Positions 9,330-19,648 of a stretch of DNA of 64,000 nt are shown here, one piece after another (the stretch's first letter is position 1; every line of letters starts with the position of its first letter). The notes under the pieces are model-generated. The model was not told where the DNA came from. It saw only the letters and a list, made by a program, of their open reading frames with translations, and ran no database searches. The position numbers and the translations under genes were made by a program. Origin of the DNA: Janthinobacterium saanense (GTDB taxonomy: Bacteria > Pseudomonadota > Gammaproteobacteria > Burkholderiales > Burkholderiaceae_D); the NCBI RefSeq assembly GCF_014200675.1, contig NZ_JACHCI010000008.1, positions 1 to 64,000 on the forward strand. The letters run 5' to 3'.

Positions 9330-10256
9330 ATGAGCCAAGTACTACCCGCCAGCTTGCAGTCGCCACGCAGCCGCCTCAGTTCCACTGGTCCCGAATTGTC
9401 GCGCATCGTCGCCGGCATGTGGCGCATCGGCGAATGGAACATGACTGCGCAACAACGCCTGACGTTTATTGAACAATGCCTGGCCTTGGGCGTTACCAGT
9501 TTCGACCATGCCGACATTTATGGCGACTACAGCGCCGAAGGCCTGTTTGGCGAAGCGCTGGCCTTGCAGCCTGGCTTGCGCGACAAGATGGAGCTGGTCA
9601 GCAAATGCGGCATCAAGCTGCTGTCGCAGCACCACCCCAGCCACACGATCCAGCATTACGACACCAGCGCGGCGCACATCACCGCTTCGGTCGAGCAATC
9701 GCTGCGCCAGCTGCGCACCGACCGCCTGGACTTGCTGCTGATACACCGTCCTGATCCGTTGATGGATTTCGATGAAGTCGCCAGCGCGTTCACGCAATTG
9801 AAAACTGCCGGCAAAGTGCTGCACTTCGGCGTATCGAATTTCAGCCGCCACCAGTTCGAGAGCCTGAACCGGCGCTTCCCGCTGGTGACCAACCAGGTCG
9901 AGTTTTCGCCGCTGCATGTGGCGCCGCTGTTCGATGAAACCTTCGATGGCTTGCAAGATGTTGGCGTAGCGCCAATGATCTGGTCGCCGCTGGCCGGTGG
10001 CCGCTTGTTCCAGGGCGGCGATGCGAATGTGGAAAACCTGCGCAATGTCATCAAGGCCATCGCCGACGCGCATCAGCGTCCGTTTGCCAGCGTGGTATTT
10101 GCCTGGATCATGCAACTGCCATCGCGCCCGCTGCCCTTGACCGGCACCGGACGCATCGAAGCGGTCGGCGTGGCCGTGGAAGGCACGCAATTCACGCTCA
10201 GCCGCAACGAATGGTTCGCCATCCTGCGCGCCGCGCGTGGGCACGAGGTGGCGTAA
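9330..10256 (+). CDS. Aldo/keto reductase family oxidoreductase (YdhF-like)
   Basis: The 308-residue TIM-barrel oxidoreductase shows the aldo/keto reductase tetrad: D59 and Y64 in FDHADIYGDY, K92 in LVSKCG and the histidine of LLLIHRPDP. It resembles the E. coli YdhF group, which reduces carbonyls with NADPH; the physiological substrate is unknown. The ATG at 9330 is chosen because the family signature starts soon after it; an upstream start at 9258 adds an unlikely basic leader next to the terminator. Confidence 0.87.
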   Translation: MSQVLPASLQSPRSRLSSTGPELSRIVAGMWRIGEWNMTAQQRLTFIEQCLALGVTSFDHADIYGDYSAEGLFGEALALQPGLRDKMELVSKCGIKLLSQHHPSHTIQHYDTSAAHITASVEQSLRQLRTDRLDLLLIHRPDPLMDFDEVASAFTQLKTAGKVLHFGVSNFSRHQFESLNRRFPLVTNQVEFSPLHVAPLFDETFDGLQDVGVAPMIWSPLAGGRLFQGGDANVENLRNVIKAIADAHQRPFASVVFAWIMQLPSRPLPLTGTGRIEAVGVAVEGTQFTLSRNEWFAILRAARGHEVA

Positions 10257-10272
10257 AGAAGTGCGCTAAAGC

Positions 10273-11067
10273 TTAGTCCATCTCGTCGGGATCGTTGAAA
10301 ACCTGGGGTAAAGCAATACCGCGCCACCCCAGGTACCACGCCAGGTTCAACGCCAGGGTGGCAACGATGTAGACGGCGAAGAAGAAGGCAAAGAAACTGG
10401 TTTTCAGCCACACCAGCGCAGCGATCGCCAGTATCAGCACCAGCAAGGCGGCCAGGCTTTTCTTTTGCTTGGAGCTGGGAAAACGCAAGGTTGACACCAT
10501 CAAACTGCCCACGCCCACCAGCAACAGCATCAGCAGATAGCTGTGCAGTTGCGAGTCTATCGGTGCCGGCCACGCCACCACCACGGCGGCCACGCAGGCA
10601 GCGCCGGCCGTGATCGGCATGCCGACGAAATACAGCGGATCGGTACGGCCCACGTTCACATTGAAACGGGCCAGGCGCATGGCGCCGCAAGCGACAAAGA
10701 AAAAGCTGGCCATGCCGCCAAAACGCAGCAGCAGCGGATCGTGCACGCCCATCTGCACAAAACCATAGCAGTACAACAACACCGCTGGCGCGCAGCCGAA
10801 ATTCATCACGTCGGCGATGGAATCGAGCTGCACGCCAAACTGCGAGCTGGTGCCGGTGGCGCGCGCCACAAAGCCGTCGAGTGCATCAAACACCCCGGCC
10901 AGCACCAGCAGCACTGCCGCCAGGCGGTATTCGCCGGGGTCGCCCACACCGGCGTTATCGACGGAAATAACGATGCTGGCGAAGCCACATGCTATCGAAA
11001 GCAAAGTCACCATGCTGGGCAAGGCGTATTTGGCGCGTTGAAGGCGCGACTTGGGCAAGGTGTTCAA
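10273..11067 (-). CDS. pssA: CDP-diacylglycerol-serine O-phosphatidyltransferase
   Basis: A 264-residue integral membrane enzyme that makes phosphatidylserine from CDP-diacylglycerol and serine, the first step to phosphatidylethanolamine. The CDP-alcohol phosphotransferase signature DGx2ARx8Gx3Dx3D is fully present (DGFVAR ... G ... D ... D, around residues 63-85). Multiple hydrophobic helices follow. It is the membrane type II enzyme typical of most bacteria other than enterics. It runs against the aldo/keto reductase gene, ending 17 bp after it. Confidence 0.92.
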   Translation of the reverse strand: MNTLPKSRLQRAKYALPSMVTLLSIACGFASIVISVDNAGVGDPGEYRLAAVLLVLAGVFDALDGFVARATGTSSQFGVQLDSIADVMNFGCAPAVLLYCYGFVQMGVHDPLLLRFGGMASFFFVACGAMRLARFNVNVGRTDPLYFVGMPITAGAACVAAVVVAWPAPIDSQLHSYLLMLLLVGVGSLMVSTLRFPSSKQKKSLAALLVLILAIAALVWLKTSFFAFFFAVYIVATLALNLAWYLGWRGIALPQVFNDPDEMD

Positions 11068-11310
11068 ATTATGGACAATCCAAAAAATCAGTAAAAAAGC
11101 AGCGGGAACGCAAACGATGCACTATGCTCATTCTACCCTGCTCACGTGCGGCACCGCAGATGTGGACAGCCGCACACAGCAATGAGATATCTTTGCAATC
11201 ATGCTCTACAGCACATAAAAATGCCTTAGAATCGATTCACAAGGTTCGCCGCCTTGCTGACACTAGCCAGGCGCCGTAATCAGCTTACCCTTTTGAAGAC
11301 AGGAGCCAGC

Positions 11311-12279
11311 TTGATCGCCTCATCCCAGCGTTGGAAACCATGGATCCCCGCCCTCTTGATCGCGGCATTGCTCAGTGCCTGCGGCGGCGGAAGCAGCGAT
11401 ACGAGTAATAGCACAGCACTATCGCCATCCACGCCAGCGTCGCAATTGACGCAAGAACCGGGCGCACCGGTAGCGACCAACAACATCGCCACGGATGGCT
11501 ACAACTGGATCAATTACCGGCGCGGCCAGATCGGCGTGGCGTCCCTGTCACGCAACAGCCTGATCGACCGCGCGGCGCAAGGGCATTCCGATTATCTGAA
11601 AGCCAATAACACGGTATCGCACGAGCAGGTTGCCGGCAAACCAGGCTTCACGGGCGTCAAACTGGGAGACCGGCTGAGCAACGCAGGCTATGTAATCAAC
11701 ACGTCCAATTCCTATGCCTACGGCGAAGTCATCGCCGGCGCAACAAATACCTCGGGCTTTTATCTGGCCGAAGAATTGATCACGGCCATTTATCACCGCT
11801 TCGTCATCTTTGAACCGATCTTCAAGGAAGCCGGCGCCGGCGCCGCCGTCAGTACCAGCGGCTATGCCTATTTCACCACCGATTTTGCCGCCAACAATGG
11901 TTATGGCCCCGGCCTGTCGAATGGACAAGTCGTCACCTACCCGTTCAATGGTCAGACCAAGGTGGCCACCAGCTTCTCCAGCGACAACGAGTCGCCGGAC
12001 CCCGTACCCAACCAGGACATCGTCGGCTACCCGATCAGCGTGCATGCGAACATCTACGATACACTCAACGTAACGAGTTTCACGGTACGCCAGCGTGGCG
12101 CCAGCAGCGATTTGACGGTGCTGCTGCTGAAGAAAGCCACCGACACGAATACGCCAGCCTCGGCCGCTTCCATCATTCCCCTGTCAACACTATCGGCAGC
12201 AAGCACCTTTGACGTCAGCTTCACAGGCACGGTCAATGGCGCAGCGGTAGTGCGCAACTGGTCATTTACAACACGCTGA
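11311..12279 (+). CDS. CAP-domain (SCP/PR1) lipoprotein
   Basis: A secreted lipoprotein: hydrophobic stretch then LLSACGGG lipobox, a Ser/Thr/Pro-rich linker, then a CAP domain (YNWINYRRGQIGVASL, then HSDYL and the later YHR and GYAYFTTDF elements). CAP-domain proteins in bacteria are extracytoplasmic and of unknown biochemical role. I choose the TTG at 11311 because AGGAG lies 5 bp before it; it gives a 322-residue protein with a short basic N-region. A further TTG at 11254 is in frame but lacks a ribosome site. Confidence 0.75.
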   Translation: MIASSQRWKPWIPALLIAALLSACGGGSSDTSNSTALSPSTPASQLTQEPGAPVATNNIATDGYNWINYRRGQIGVASLSRNSLIDRAAQGHSDYLKANNTVSHEQVAGKPGFTGVKLGDRLSNAGYVINTSNSYAYGEVIAGATNTSGFYLAEELITAIYHRFVIFEPIFKEAGAGAAVSTSGYAYFTTDFAANNGYGPGLSNGQVVTYPFNGQTKVATSFSSDNESPDPVPNQDIVGYPISVHANIYDTLNVTSFTVRQRGASSDLTVLLLKKATDTNTPASAASIIPLSTLSAASTFDVSFTGTVNGAAVVRNWSFTTR

Positions 12280-12383
12280 TCAGGCAGTCAAACGAACACG
12301 GCCTGAAGGATATCCGGATGTAGAATTGCCGTTCCCGCTTCTTCACAATCGACAAGTTTTGGGCTCTACTCTGCAGATCAGGT

Positions 12384-13019
12384 ATGCTGAAAACACAGAC
12401 CACTTGCGATGACGATGCCGCCACGGCGGCCTCCGGCACAGTTCCGGTACTCGACATCGAGACCGGACTGGGCCGCATTATGGGCGACCGCATCCTGTAC
12501 CTGAAAATCCTGCGCCGCTTCCTGCACGACCATGGCGCCACGCCCTGCCAGATCCGCAGCGAATTTAAGGCCGGTAACTATGCCTCGGCCCGCCTGAAAA
12601 CCCATAGCCTGAAAGGCGCCGCCGGCATGATAGGCGCGCACCGCGTCCATGCGCTGTCGCTGGCCCTGGAAGCATCGTTGCGCGCCCAGGCGCCCGATTT
12701 GCAACAGCAGATGCAGCAACTGGAACTGGCGCAAGATCAATTATTGAAAGCAGTCAGCAATCTGCTGGGCACACCCGACGAAAAACAGATCGCGGCGCAA
12801 GACATGGCGCCCGATCCGGCCGCCCCCGCCATCCAGCTGCTGCTGGCGCGCCTGGCCAGCCATTTGCGCGAAGGCGACGGCGCAGCCATCGATATCCTGG
12901 AAAATTCCGCCACCCTGCTCGCCGCCAGCCTGGGCGTCAACGTGTATCAGGAAGTGGCAGCCGCCGCGCATGAATTCGATTTCGACGCCGCCCTGGCGGC
13001 GCTGCTGCGCTGCCGCTAA
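12384..13019 (+). CDS. Histidine phosphotransfer (Hpt) domain protein
   Basis: The 211-residue protein has an Hpt helical bundle with the phosphorylatable histidine H74 in THSLKGAAG. The second half (about 130-210) is helical and looks like a degenerate second Hpt-like unit without the HxxKG signature. Hpt proteins relay phosphate between hybrid histidine kinases and response regulators. No kinase or regulator gene is adjacent, so its partner is unknown. Confidence 0.85.
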   Translation: MLKTQTTCDDDAATAASGTVPVLDIETGLGRIMGDRILYLKILRRFLHDHGATPCQIRSEFKAGNYASARLKTHSLKGAAGMIGAHRVHALSLALEASLRAQAPDLQQQMQQLELAQDQLLKAVSNLLGTPDEKQIAAQDMAPDPAAPAIQLLLARLASHLREGDGAAIDILENSATLLAASLGVNVYQEVAAAAHEFDFDAALAALLRCR

Positions 13020-13028
13020 GCGCCCGGA

Positions 13029-13232
13029 CTACCCCTGATATAACACTTCTTCTGCATACGCCGCACTGCAATTCCTGCCGCAAAAGCGGCGCACGGCGTC
13101 GAGCGGCTTATCGCAATACCAACACGCGCCCTTGGGCGGCAAGACCGCGATCAGTTCCGGCGCAGAGGGCAATGACAATCTGGCTGTCACGTCCCTCTCG
13201 CCTTGCACGACTTCCGGCTGCTTGCTGTCCAT
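13029..13232 (-). CDS. Small zinc-ribbon-like protein, function unknown
   Basis: A 67-residue protein whose C-terminal half has CWYCDKPL and CGRNC, giving a CxxC...CxxxC set that could bind one zinc. Similar short zinc-ribbon proteins are common in betaproteobacteria without known function. A ribosome site (AGGAAA) precedes the ATG. It runs convergent to the Hpt gene, ending 9 bp after it. Confidence 0.6.
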   Translation of the reverse strand: MDSKQPEVVQGERDVTARLSLPSAPELIAVLPPKGACWYCDKPLDAVRRFCGRNCSAAYAEEVLYQG

Positions 13233-13337
13233 GGCGTTTCCTTTCCTAGCGGCACTTCAAGGCCGCTCAGCAAGATTACGCCAGCGTGATTTGCCGTATA
13301 TGACAATTCTCAATGGGGGCTTGTCTGCAAAGAAAAC

Positions 13338-13706
13338 TTATGCGGAGGCTTTCTTATCGAGCAGCGCGACGATCTTCGGCATGGCCTGCCTGGCGGCCTG
13401 ATAACCTGCCATGATAGCTTGCGTACGCTGGGCAGCGCTGTGCATGTCGGTCACGCTCACGCTGGGCGCAATCAGCATATCGGCCTCCGGCATTTCCGCC
13501 CGGCTCACGAGGCAAGTCTGGGTGCGCGCAACCTTGGTAAAAGCCGTCAGGAATGAGTTCCCCTGCTGGCGCGGACTATGGCAATAAATATCCACGCCGA
13601 TGACCACCTGTGCCCCCATCGCACGGGCAAAGCGCACCGGCACCAGACTGGAAATACCGCCATCGACCAGTGGACCGCGCGGCGAAGATACGCCACGCAA
13701 TGGCTT
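13338..13706 (-). pseudogene. Patatin-like phospholipase, C-terminal remnant
   Basis: The reading frame carries the patatin active-site aspartate motif (LVDGGISSLVPV) and the usual following strand and helix (GAQVVIGVDI), then a normal family C-terminus. The N-terminal half with the oxyanion hole and GxSxG nucleophile elbow is absent. An in-frame TGA (13707-13709) closes the frame just before the DGG region. The stop codon of the SDR gene lies only 7 bp further on. The front of the gene has evidently been replaced by the SDR/AraC pair, so the remnant cannot be active. Confidence 0.7.
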
Positions 13707-13715
13707 TCACCGCAT

Positions 13716-14534
13716 TCATTTTTCCATCCTCATCATGGCGCGCATGCCGGACAGGAATTGCTCATCCGTACTATTCCATCGCGCATGGGCCAGATGGGCG
13801 CTGTCGGCGCCCGCCGCAAAGCGCAATTGATCGGACTGGTCGTTGGCGGCAAAGAAGATGGTCTCGGCAACATCTTGCGCTTCGGTAATCGCGCCAGGAC
13901 TCGCCCATTGCGCCATCAATTGTCCGGCATAAGCGGCGTAGGCCTGCGACACGAGGCCATTCATGCGGTCGCCTGCATTGGCCGTGAAGCGCGTATTCGG
14001 ACCGTAGCCAGGCTCGACCAGCTTGACGCGCAAGCCGACACTATCGAGTTCATAAAACAGCGATTCCGTAAAACCTTCGATGGCAAATTTACTTGCCGCA
14101 TACGGGGCTACCAGCGGCATGCCCGCAAAACAGACGCTCGAAGTCACATTGATGATCATGCCTTCGCCCGCTGCGCGCATGAGCGGTATCACAGCTTGCG
14201 TCATGGCCATCACACCGAAAGTATTCGTTTCAAACACTTCGCGGATGGTCGCGGCCGGCGTGGCTTCAAATGCCGAAAACAGGCCGATGCCGGCATTGTT
14301 GACCAGCACATCGATCTTGCCAAAGGCCGCCTGGCCCAGGCGTATGGCGCGACTTATGCTGTCTGCGTCCGTAATATCGAGTGGGACCACGCAAAGGTGC
14401 TCCGCCGGCCCCTGCAGTAAATCGGCATCGGGCTGACGCATGGTCGCGATGACATTCCAGCCCTGTGCCAGAAAGTACTCGGCCGTCGCCTTGCCGTAAC
14501 CCGAGGAACAACCTGTGATCAATACCGTTTTCAT
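13716..14534 (-). CDS. SDR family oxidoreductase
   Basis: A 272-residue classical short-chain dehydrogenase: TGCSSGYG cofactor motif at 7-14, NNAG in the middle and a YAASK active-site motif. Substrate unknown. The ATG at 14534 is chosen since AAGGAG lies 6 bp upstream; the ATG at 14540 touches the ribosome site. It is transcribed divergently from an AraC-family gene, which probably controls it. The pair appears to be an insertion that removed the front of the patatin-like gene. Confidence 0.88.
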   Translation of the reverse strand: MKTVLITGCSSGYGKATAEYFLAQGWNVIATMRQPDADLLQGPAEHLCVVPLDITDADSISRAIRLGQAAFGKIDVLVNNAGIGLFSAFEATPAATIREVFETNTFGVMAMTQAVIPLMRAAGEGMIINVTSSVCFAGMPLVAPYAASKFAIEGFTESLFYELDSVGLRVKLVEPGYGPNTRFTANAGDRMNGLVSQAYAAYAGQLMAQWASPGAITEAQDVAETIFFAANDQSDQLRFAAGADSAHLAHARWNSTDEQFLSGMRAMMRMEK

Positions 14535-14610
14535 GTGCATCTCCTTTAAAAAGTGAGATACATGATAAGACGCTTGACCAAGACGATCCATAGCGAGTAG
14601 TCTTGGAATC

Positions 14611-15561
14611 ATGCGTGATCATCTAAATAACGACCCTTTAGCTTCCATCGTTGGCCTCTTGCGACCACGCACCGTGCTGTCGAAATTCGTCAGTGGTTCA
14701 GGCAGCTGGGCGGTGCAATACCCGAACTATGGCCAACCCAGTTTCTGCCTGATGCTGGAAGGTTCCTGCTGGATGCAGCTCGACGCCAGCGCACCATTCC
14801 TGATGGAGCCTGGGGATTACATCCTGCTGCCGGCCACGCCGGGTTTTCGCATGGGCAGCGACCTGACCGCCCTTGAACAGCCGGTTACACGCATCGCAGA
14901 AGCAAGTCCGATCGGGGAGGTGCACCATGGCAACCAGCAAGACGCACCCGCCATCCGCATGCTGGGCGGCTACTTTTTATTCGATCCTACCAGCGCTCCG
15001 CTACTGGTAAGTTTGCTGCCGTCCGTGATCCATATCAAGGCTGACGATAGCGGCGCAGACCACCTGGCCTGGATCGTGCGCGCCATCGGCACGGAAACGC
15101 AGTCGCAACGGCCGGGCGCCGACGCCATCCTGATGCGCCTGGTTGAAGTGATGCTGATTGAAGCGCTGCGCTGGCAACCGCCCGCAGGGCGAGAGGCAAT
15201 GTCCGGCTTGCTTGCCGGCCTGAGCGATACGCGCATGGCGGTGGCGCTGCGCCTGATCCATGCCGATGTGGCTAGGCGCTGGACGGTGGAAGACCTCGCC
15301 AGCCAGGCCGGCATGTCGCGTGCCGCGTTTGCCGCGCGCTTCATGCAGGTGCTGGGTATTCCTCCCATGGAATACGTGCTGCGGTGGCGCATGGCCCTGG
15401 CCAAGGACATGTTATGGCACGATGGCCTGTCCCTGGGGGAAGTGGCGCATGCGATCGGTTATCAATCGGCCAGCGCCTTCAGCACGGCCTTCAGCCGCTC
15501 GGTTGGCTTGTCGCCAAGTGCATTTGCGCGCAGCAACCGTGCTGCGACGGCCGCGCAATAA
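14611..15561 (+). CDS. AraC family transcriptional regulator with cupin domain
   Basis: The 316-residue protein has an N-terminal cupin-type sensor domain (AraC_binding type, roughly 10-180) and a C-terminal pair of helix-turn-helix units (roughly 205-305; the first contains EDLASQAGMSRAAFAARF, the second IGYQSASAFSTAFSR). It is divergent from the SDR gene with 76 bp between the starts, the usual arrangement for a local regulator. The inducer is unknown. Confidence 0.88.
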   Translation: MRDHLNNDPLASIVGLLRPRTVLSKFVSGSGSWAVQYPNYGQPSFCLMLEGSCWMQLDASAPFLMEPGDYILLPATPGFRMGSDLTALEQPVTRIAEASPIGEVHHGNQQDAPAIRMLGGYFLFDPTSAPLLVSLLPSVIHIKADDSGADHLAWIVRAIGTETQSQRPGADAILMRLVEVMLIEALRWQPPAGREAMSGLLAGLSDTRMAVALRLIHADVARRWTVEDLASQAGMSRAAFAARFMQVLGIPPMEYVLRWRMALAKDMLWHDGLSLGEVAHAIGYQSASAFSTAFSRSVGLSPSAFARSNRAATAAQ

Positions 15562-15579
15562 GAGGAAACCGAATCCGGC

Positions 15580-16959
15580 TTATTTACCAATACAGAAACG
15601 GCTGAAAATCACGCCCAGCAAATCGTCGGGCGAGAATTCACCGGTGATGCTCGACAATTGCACTTGCGCCAGGCGCAGCTCTTCGGCGAACAGGTCCAGC
15701 GATTGATCGTCCTGGGCGGCGTGCTCGGCGGCGATATTCAAATGCTTGCCGGCCGATTTGAGGGCGATCAAATGGCGTTCGCGCGCCAGATACAGCGATT
15801 CGCCCGTCTGTTGCCAGCCGGCGATGCGCAGCAATTCAGCCCGCAACAGGTCGATGCCGAGATGATCGTGGGCAGACAGATAGACGTGGGTGGCGTCCGG
15901 CAAAACGTCCACGCTGGGCTTGTGGCCAGACAAGTCGATCTTGTTCCACACGCGCACCACCGGCACGCCTGCCGGGAAGGCGGCGACGATGGTTTCATCG
16001 GCCAGGGTCGGCCCTTGGTCGGCGTCAAGCAAGTGCAAAATTACATCGGCCTTGCCGATTTCGCCCCAGGTGCGCTCGATGCCGATGCGCTCGACGGCGT
16101 CGATGGTGTCGCCCGCATTGCGGATGCCGGCCGTGTCGATGATGTTGAGCGGTATGCCCTCGATCTGGATGGTTTCGCTGACCTTGTCGCGCGTGGTGCC
16201 GGCAATCGGCGTGACAATCGCCACATCGGCGCCCGCCAGCGCGTTCAGCAACGACGATTTACCCACGTTGGGCTGGCCGGCCAGCACCACATTCAAACCT
16301 TCGCGCAGCAGCGCGCCCTGCGCCGCCTGGCTGAACACTTTATTCAATGCCTCGATCACGGCTTTCAATTGGCCACGCGCATTCGATTTTTCCAGGAAAT
16401 CGATTTCTTCTTCCGGAAAATCCAGCGTCGCTTCGACCAGCATGCGCAAGCCCGTCACCTGCTCCACCAGGGCATGGATGGTTTTCGAGAATGCGCCCGA
16501 CAAGGATTGCGAGGCCGATTTCGCCGCCGCTTCGGTCGACGCATCGATCAGGTCGGCCACCGCCTCGGCTTGCGCCAGGTCCAGTTTATCGTTCAGAAAC
16601 GCGCGGCGCGTGAATTCACCGGGCTCGGCCAGGCGCAAGCCACTGTCCTTGCCCGCTTCCAGCACGCGCGCCAGCAGCAATTGCAGCACGACGGGGCCGC
16701 CATGGCCCTGCAATTCCAGCACGTCTTCGCCTGTGTACGAATTCGGTCCCTTGAAGTGGATGGCGATGCCCTGGTCGATCAGGCTGCCATCGGCCTGCGT
16801 AAATGGCAAATAGCTGGCGTGGCGCGGTTTCAGGACCTGGGTCCCGAACAGGGCCGTCATCAGGGGAACGAGGTTTTTGCCGGAGGCGCGTACCACGCCG
16901 ATGCCGCCGCGTCCGGGAGCAGTGGCGATGGCGGCGATAGGGGAAGAGTCAAGTTTCAT
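15580..16959 (-). CDS. mnmE: tRNA uridine-5-carboxymethylaminomethyl modification GTPase
   Basis: A 459-residue protein of full family length. The N-terminal tetrahydrofolate-binding domain (1-118) is followed by a helical domain that surrounds a G domain with G1 motif GQPNVGKS (228-235) and the switch segment TTRD (255-258); the C-terminus ends in the conserved CIGK motif. With MnmG it modifies the wobble uridine of several tRNAs. It lies in the origin-proximal block and is separated from yidC by a terminator, so it likely has its own promoter. Confidence 0.97.
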   Translation of the reverse strand: MKLDSSPIAAIATAPGRGGIGVVRASGKNLVPLMTALFGTQVLKPRHASYLPFTQADGSLIDQGIAIHFKGPNSYTGEDVLELQGHGGPVVLQLLLARVLEAGKDSGLRLAEPGEFTRRAFLNDKLDLAQAEAVADLIDASTEAAAKSASQSLSGAFSKTIHALVEQVTGLRMLVEATLDFPEEEIDFLEKSNARGQLKAVIEALNKVFSQAAQGALLREGLNVVLAGQPNVGKSSLLNALAGADVAIVTPIAGTTRDKVSETIQIEGIPLNIIDTAGIRNAGDTIDAVERIGIERTWGEIGKADVILHLLDADQGPTLADETIVAAFPAGVPVVRVWNKIDLSGHKPSVDVLPDATHVYLSAHDHLGIDLLRAELLRIAGWQQTGESLYLARERHLIALKSAGKHLNIAAEHAAQDDQSLDLFAEELRLAQVQLSSITGEFSPDDLLGVIFSRFCIGK

Positions 16960-16997
16960 GGGGATATTGTAGATTATTTCAGGGCAAAAGCAGGCGC

Positions 16998-17024
16998 AAA
17001 AAAAGCCCGCGCGAGGCGGGCTTT
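16998..17024 (-). terminator. Rho-independent terminator after yidC
   Basis: On the minus strand an AAAGCCCGC/GCGGGCTTT hairpin (about 17002-17023) is followed by seven T (16998-17004). It lies between yidC and mnmE and would end the rpmH-yidC transcript. Confidence 0.8.
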
Positions 17025-17041
17025 CGGTTCGCGGGCCGTGC

Positions 17042-18775
17042 TTACTTGGCGGCGGCTGGCGCGTATTTCTTGGTGATCACCCATTGCTGGCCGATCGACA
17101 GGACGTTGTTGACGACCCAGTACAGTACCAGGCCCGACGGGAAGAAGAAGAACATCACCGAGAATGCCAAAGGCATGAACAGCATCATCTTCGCTTGCAT
17201 CGGATCGGCCGGGGCCGGGTTCAGCTTGGTCGTGATAAACATCGAAATCGCGTACAGCACAGGCAGGATGCACCATGGATCATGCTGGGCCAGGTCGGTG
17301 ATCCAGCCTATCCACGGCGCGCCGCGGATTTCCACCGACGCGTTCAGCACCCAGTACAAGGCGATAAAGACCGGCATCTGGATCAAAATCGGCAGGCAGC
17401 CGCCCAGCGGATTGATCTTTTCAGTCTTGTACAACTCCATGGTGGCCTGGTTCATCTTTTGCGGATCGCCTTTATAGCGCTCGCGGATCGCCTGCATCTT
17501 CGGCGTGACCAGTTTCATCTTGGCCATGCTGCGGTAACCGGCAGCCGACAGCGGGAAGAACGCCAGCTTGATCAGGATAGTGAAGGCAATAATCGTCCAG
17601 CCCCAGTTACCCAGCACGCTGTGGATATGCTCCATGACCCAAAAAATCGGCTTGGCGAAGATCGTCAGCCAGCCATAATCCTTGACCAGTTCCAGACCAG
17701 GCGAGACCGGTTCGAGCAGGTGGGCAATTTGCGGACCCGAATACAGCTTGCTGTCCAGCGCAGCCGAGGCGCCTGGCGCCAGGGTAGGCAGGGACACCAC
17801 GTTGCCAATCGCGTACAGATTGGTCGACAGTTTCTTGGTGAAGATATCGCGTGCAATATTTGCTGGCGGTATGAAAGCCGAGACAAAGAAGTGTTGCGAA
17901 ATAGCAAACCAGCCGCCGTCCGCTTTTTGCGGATGCAAGCCCTTCATGGCCGCGTCCGTGCCTTTTTTCTCATCTTCCAAGGTGGCTTTTTCGATTTTCT
18001 CGAACGTCAGCTTTTGGTACTTGTCTTGCGGCGTGTACAGGGTTGGACCCGTGTAGCTGCTGTTGAAGAAGGAATCGGTGACAGGTTTGTTGCCGTCATG
18101 AACCAGTTGCATGTACAACTGTGGCGAAACTGGCGTGGTGCCCACGTTCGATACGTCATGGCGCACGTCGATTACGTAATCGCCACGGGTAAAGGTAAAC
18201 GTCTTGGTCAGCTTGACGCCGCCTTGCACCGCTTCCATCACCAGTTGAACTTGCTTGCCATCACCCAGGGTGCGCACGCCAGGCAATACCGTAAAACCGG
18301 TGTTGTGCGTAGGGAAAGGACCGCCGACCAGGCCCGATTGCGCCAGGTAGGTGTGGTTGACGCCTTCGTCGAACAGCACTTCATTTTCCTTGCCGGCGTC
18401 AGGCTGGCAAGCCTTGAACAGGCCGAAGCAGCCGCCGAACCAGCCCGGATTGCCCGCGCCCTTGAATTTCAGCAATTCCAGACGCTTGACCTGGCCACCC
18501 AGTGTATCGATATCGACCTTGATGACATCGGTGGTGATGGTAATGCGCTCGCTCTTGAAAGCGGCAGGATCGGCGCTATCGCCAGGCGCGCCCGTGGTCA
18601 CGCCGCCGGTCGCCGGCAAAACGGTCGCGGCTGGGGAAACGGGGGCCTTCGCGGTTTGTTCCGTGTTCGAGGAGAACATCGACGGCTTGCCGTTCGAGAT
18701 CATCCATTCGTTCCAGAGAATTACCAGCGAGACGGAAAACACGATCCACAGGATGGTACGTTTATTGATATCCAT
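17042..18775 (-). CDS. yidC: Membrane protein insertase
   Basis: A 577-residue inner-membrane insertase. It has an N-terminal transmembrane helix (about 7-25), a large periplasmic P1 domain typical of Gram-negative YidC, and five C-terminal membrane helices containing the conserved [18 protein letters not shown] region. It works alone or with SecYEG to insert proteins. The ATG at 18775 gives the typical MDxxR start; the further upstream GTG/TTG possibilities add only stray residues. It follows yidD in the conserved rpmH-rnpA-yidD-yidC order. Confidence 0.97.
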   Translation of the reverse strand: MDINKRTILWIVFSVSLVILWNEWMISNGKPSMFSSNTEQTAKAPVSPAATVLPATGGVTTGAPGDSADPAAFKSERITITTDVIKVDIDTLGGQVKRLELLKFKGAGNPGWFGGCFGLFKACQPDAGKENEVLFDEGVNHTYLAQSGLVGGPFPTHNTGFTVLPGVRTLGDGKQVQLVMEAVQGGVKLTKTFTFTRGDYVIDVRHDVSNVGTTPVSPQLYMQLVHDGNKPVTDSFFNSSYTGPTLYTPQDKYQKLTFEKIEKATLEDEKKGTDAAMKGLHPQKADGGWFAISQHFFVSAFIPPANIARDIFTKKLSTNLYAIGNVVSLPTLAPGASAALDSKLYSGPQIAHLLEPVSPGLELVKDYGWLTIFAKPIFWVMEHIHSVLGNWGWTIIAFTILIKLAFFPLSAAGYRSMAKMKLVTPKMQAIRERYKGDPQKMNQATMELYKTEKINPLGGCLPILIQMPVFIALYWVLNASVEIRGAPWIGWITDLAQHDPWCILPVLYAISMFITTKLNPAPADPMQAKMMLFMPLAFSVMFFFFPSGLVLYWVVNNVLSIGQQWVITKKYAPAAAK

Positions 18776-18786
18776 TAGGGTATTTG

Positions 18787-19047
18787 TCAGGAGTGGTTGC
18801 AACCGCAAGCGGTCGTTGAAGATTGTTTGCCATCGGCCGGTGGCACCGGATCGACGCCCCCTTCATTCCAGGGGTGGCAACGGCACACGCGTTTGGCAGC
18901 CAGCAGGCTGCCCTTGGCGGCACCGTGCACGCGCAACGCTTCCATCGCGTAATGCGAACAGCTAGGATAGAAACGGCAATTCTGTCCCAGCACGGGGCTG
19001 ATCAGTAACTGATAAGCACGCAGCAAGAACAGCAGCAGGGTTTTCAT
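18787..19047 (-). CDS. yidD: Membrane protein insertion efficiency factor
   Basis: An 86-residue member of the YidD family: an amphipathic N-terminus, then the conserved pattern with [11 protein letters not shown] (28 onward) and CRCHPW near the end. It helps YidC-dependent insertion. Its start overlaps the rnpA stop by four bases, so translation is coupled. Confidence 0.95.
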   Translation of the reverse strand: MKTLLLFLLRAYQLLISPVLGQNCRFYPSCSHYAMEALRVHGAAKGSLLAAKRVCRCHPWNEGGVDPVPPADGKQSSTTACGCNHS

Positions 19048-19511
19048 GGCACAGAAGGTGCTGGCGGTGCAGCAACAGCAGACGAGCGGGCCTGGGCGGC
19101 GACTTGTGCCGCAAACAAACGGCTCAGTTCATCACGCAGTTCGGCTTTCAGCCTGGCCGTGGTGGCCGGACCATCCTTGCTGTTGACGGCGCGCGACAGG
19201 CGCACCACACAGTCGACCGGCGGCAGCGCGCTGTTGCGAAACAGCTCGCGCGTCACGCGCTTGATCGTGTTGCGGGTCGCCGCGCGCGGCGCGAAACGCT
19301 TGGCCACAACGACGCCCAGCCGCGCATGCGGCAATTGATTATGTCGGGTGTACAGCACAAAATGCGCTGTTTTTTGCGAAGGGCGCAAACGAAAAACGGA
19401 TGAAAATTCATCCGTTTTAACGATACGCCGAAAGCGCGCGAAGTCGTGTGAACCTTCGCGGAAATTGCCGACTGGAGTACAGCTAGCCACGCGATCAGCT
19501 GTCAACGACAA
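19044..19511 (-). CDS. rnpA: Ribonuclease P protein component
   Basis: A 155-residue protein with the RNase P protein signature ([15 protein letters not shown]), which binds the M1 RNA and the 5' leader of pre-tRNA. The first 25 residues and the alanine-rich tail after residue 140 are extensions beyond the usual 115-120 residue core. It overlaps yidD and follows rpmH by two bases. Confidence 0.93.
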   Translation of the reverse strand: MSLTADRVASCTPVGNFREGSHDFARFRRIVKTDEFSSVFRLRPSQKTAHFVLYTRHNQLPHARLGVVVAKRFAPRAATRNTIKRVTRELFRNSALPPVDCVVRLSRAVNSKDGPATTARLKAELRDELSRLFAAQVAAQARSSAVAAPPAPSVP

Positions 19512-19513
19512 GC

Positions 19514-19648
19514 CTAGACGGCCAGACGTTTGCGGCCTTTTGCGCGACGTGCGTTGAGCACATCACGGCCACCACGGGTAGCCATACGAGCGCGGAAGCC
19601 GTGCGTACGCTTACGGCGAACGACGGAAGGTTGGTAAGTACGTTTCAT
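19514..19648 (-). CDS. rpmH: 50S ribosomal protein L34
   Basis: A 44-residue very basic protein beginning MKRTYQPS and ending KRLAV, matching L34 throughout. The longer in-frame extension upstream is not used: the ATG at 19648 is the conserved start. A possible leader hairpin (CTGACG/CGTCAG, 19688-19702) lies about 40 bp upstream. Confidence 0.98.
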   Translation of the reverse strand: MKRTYQPSVVRRKRTHGFRARMATRGGRDVLNARRAKGRKRLAV

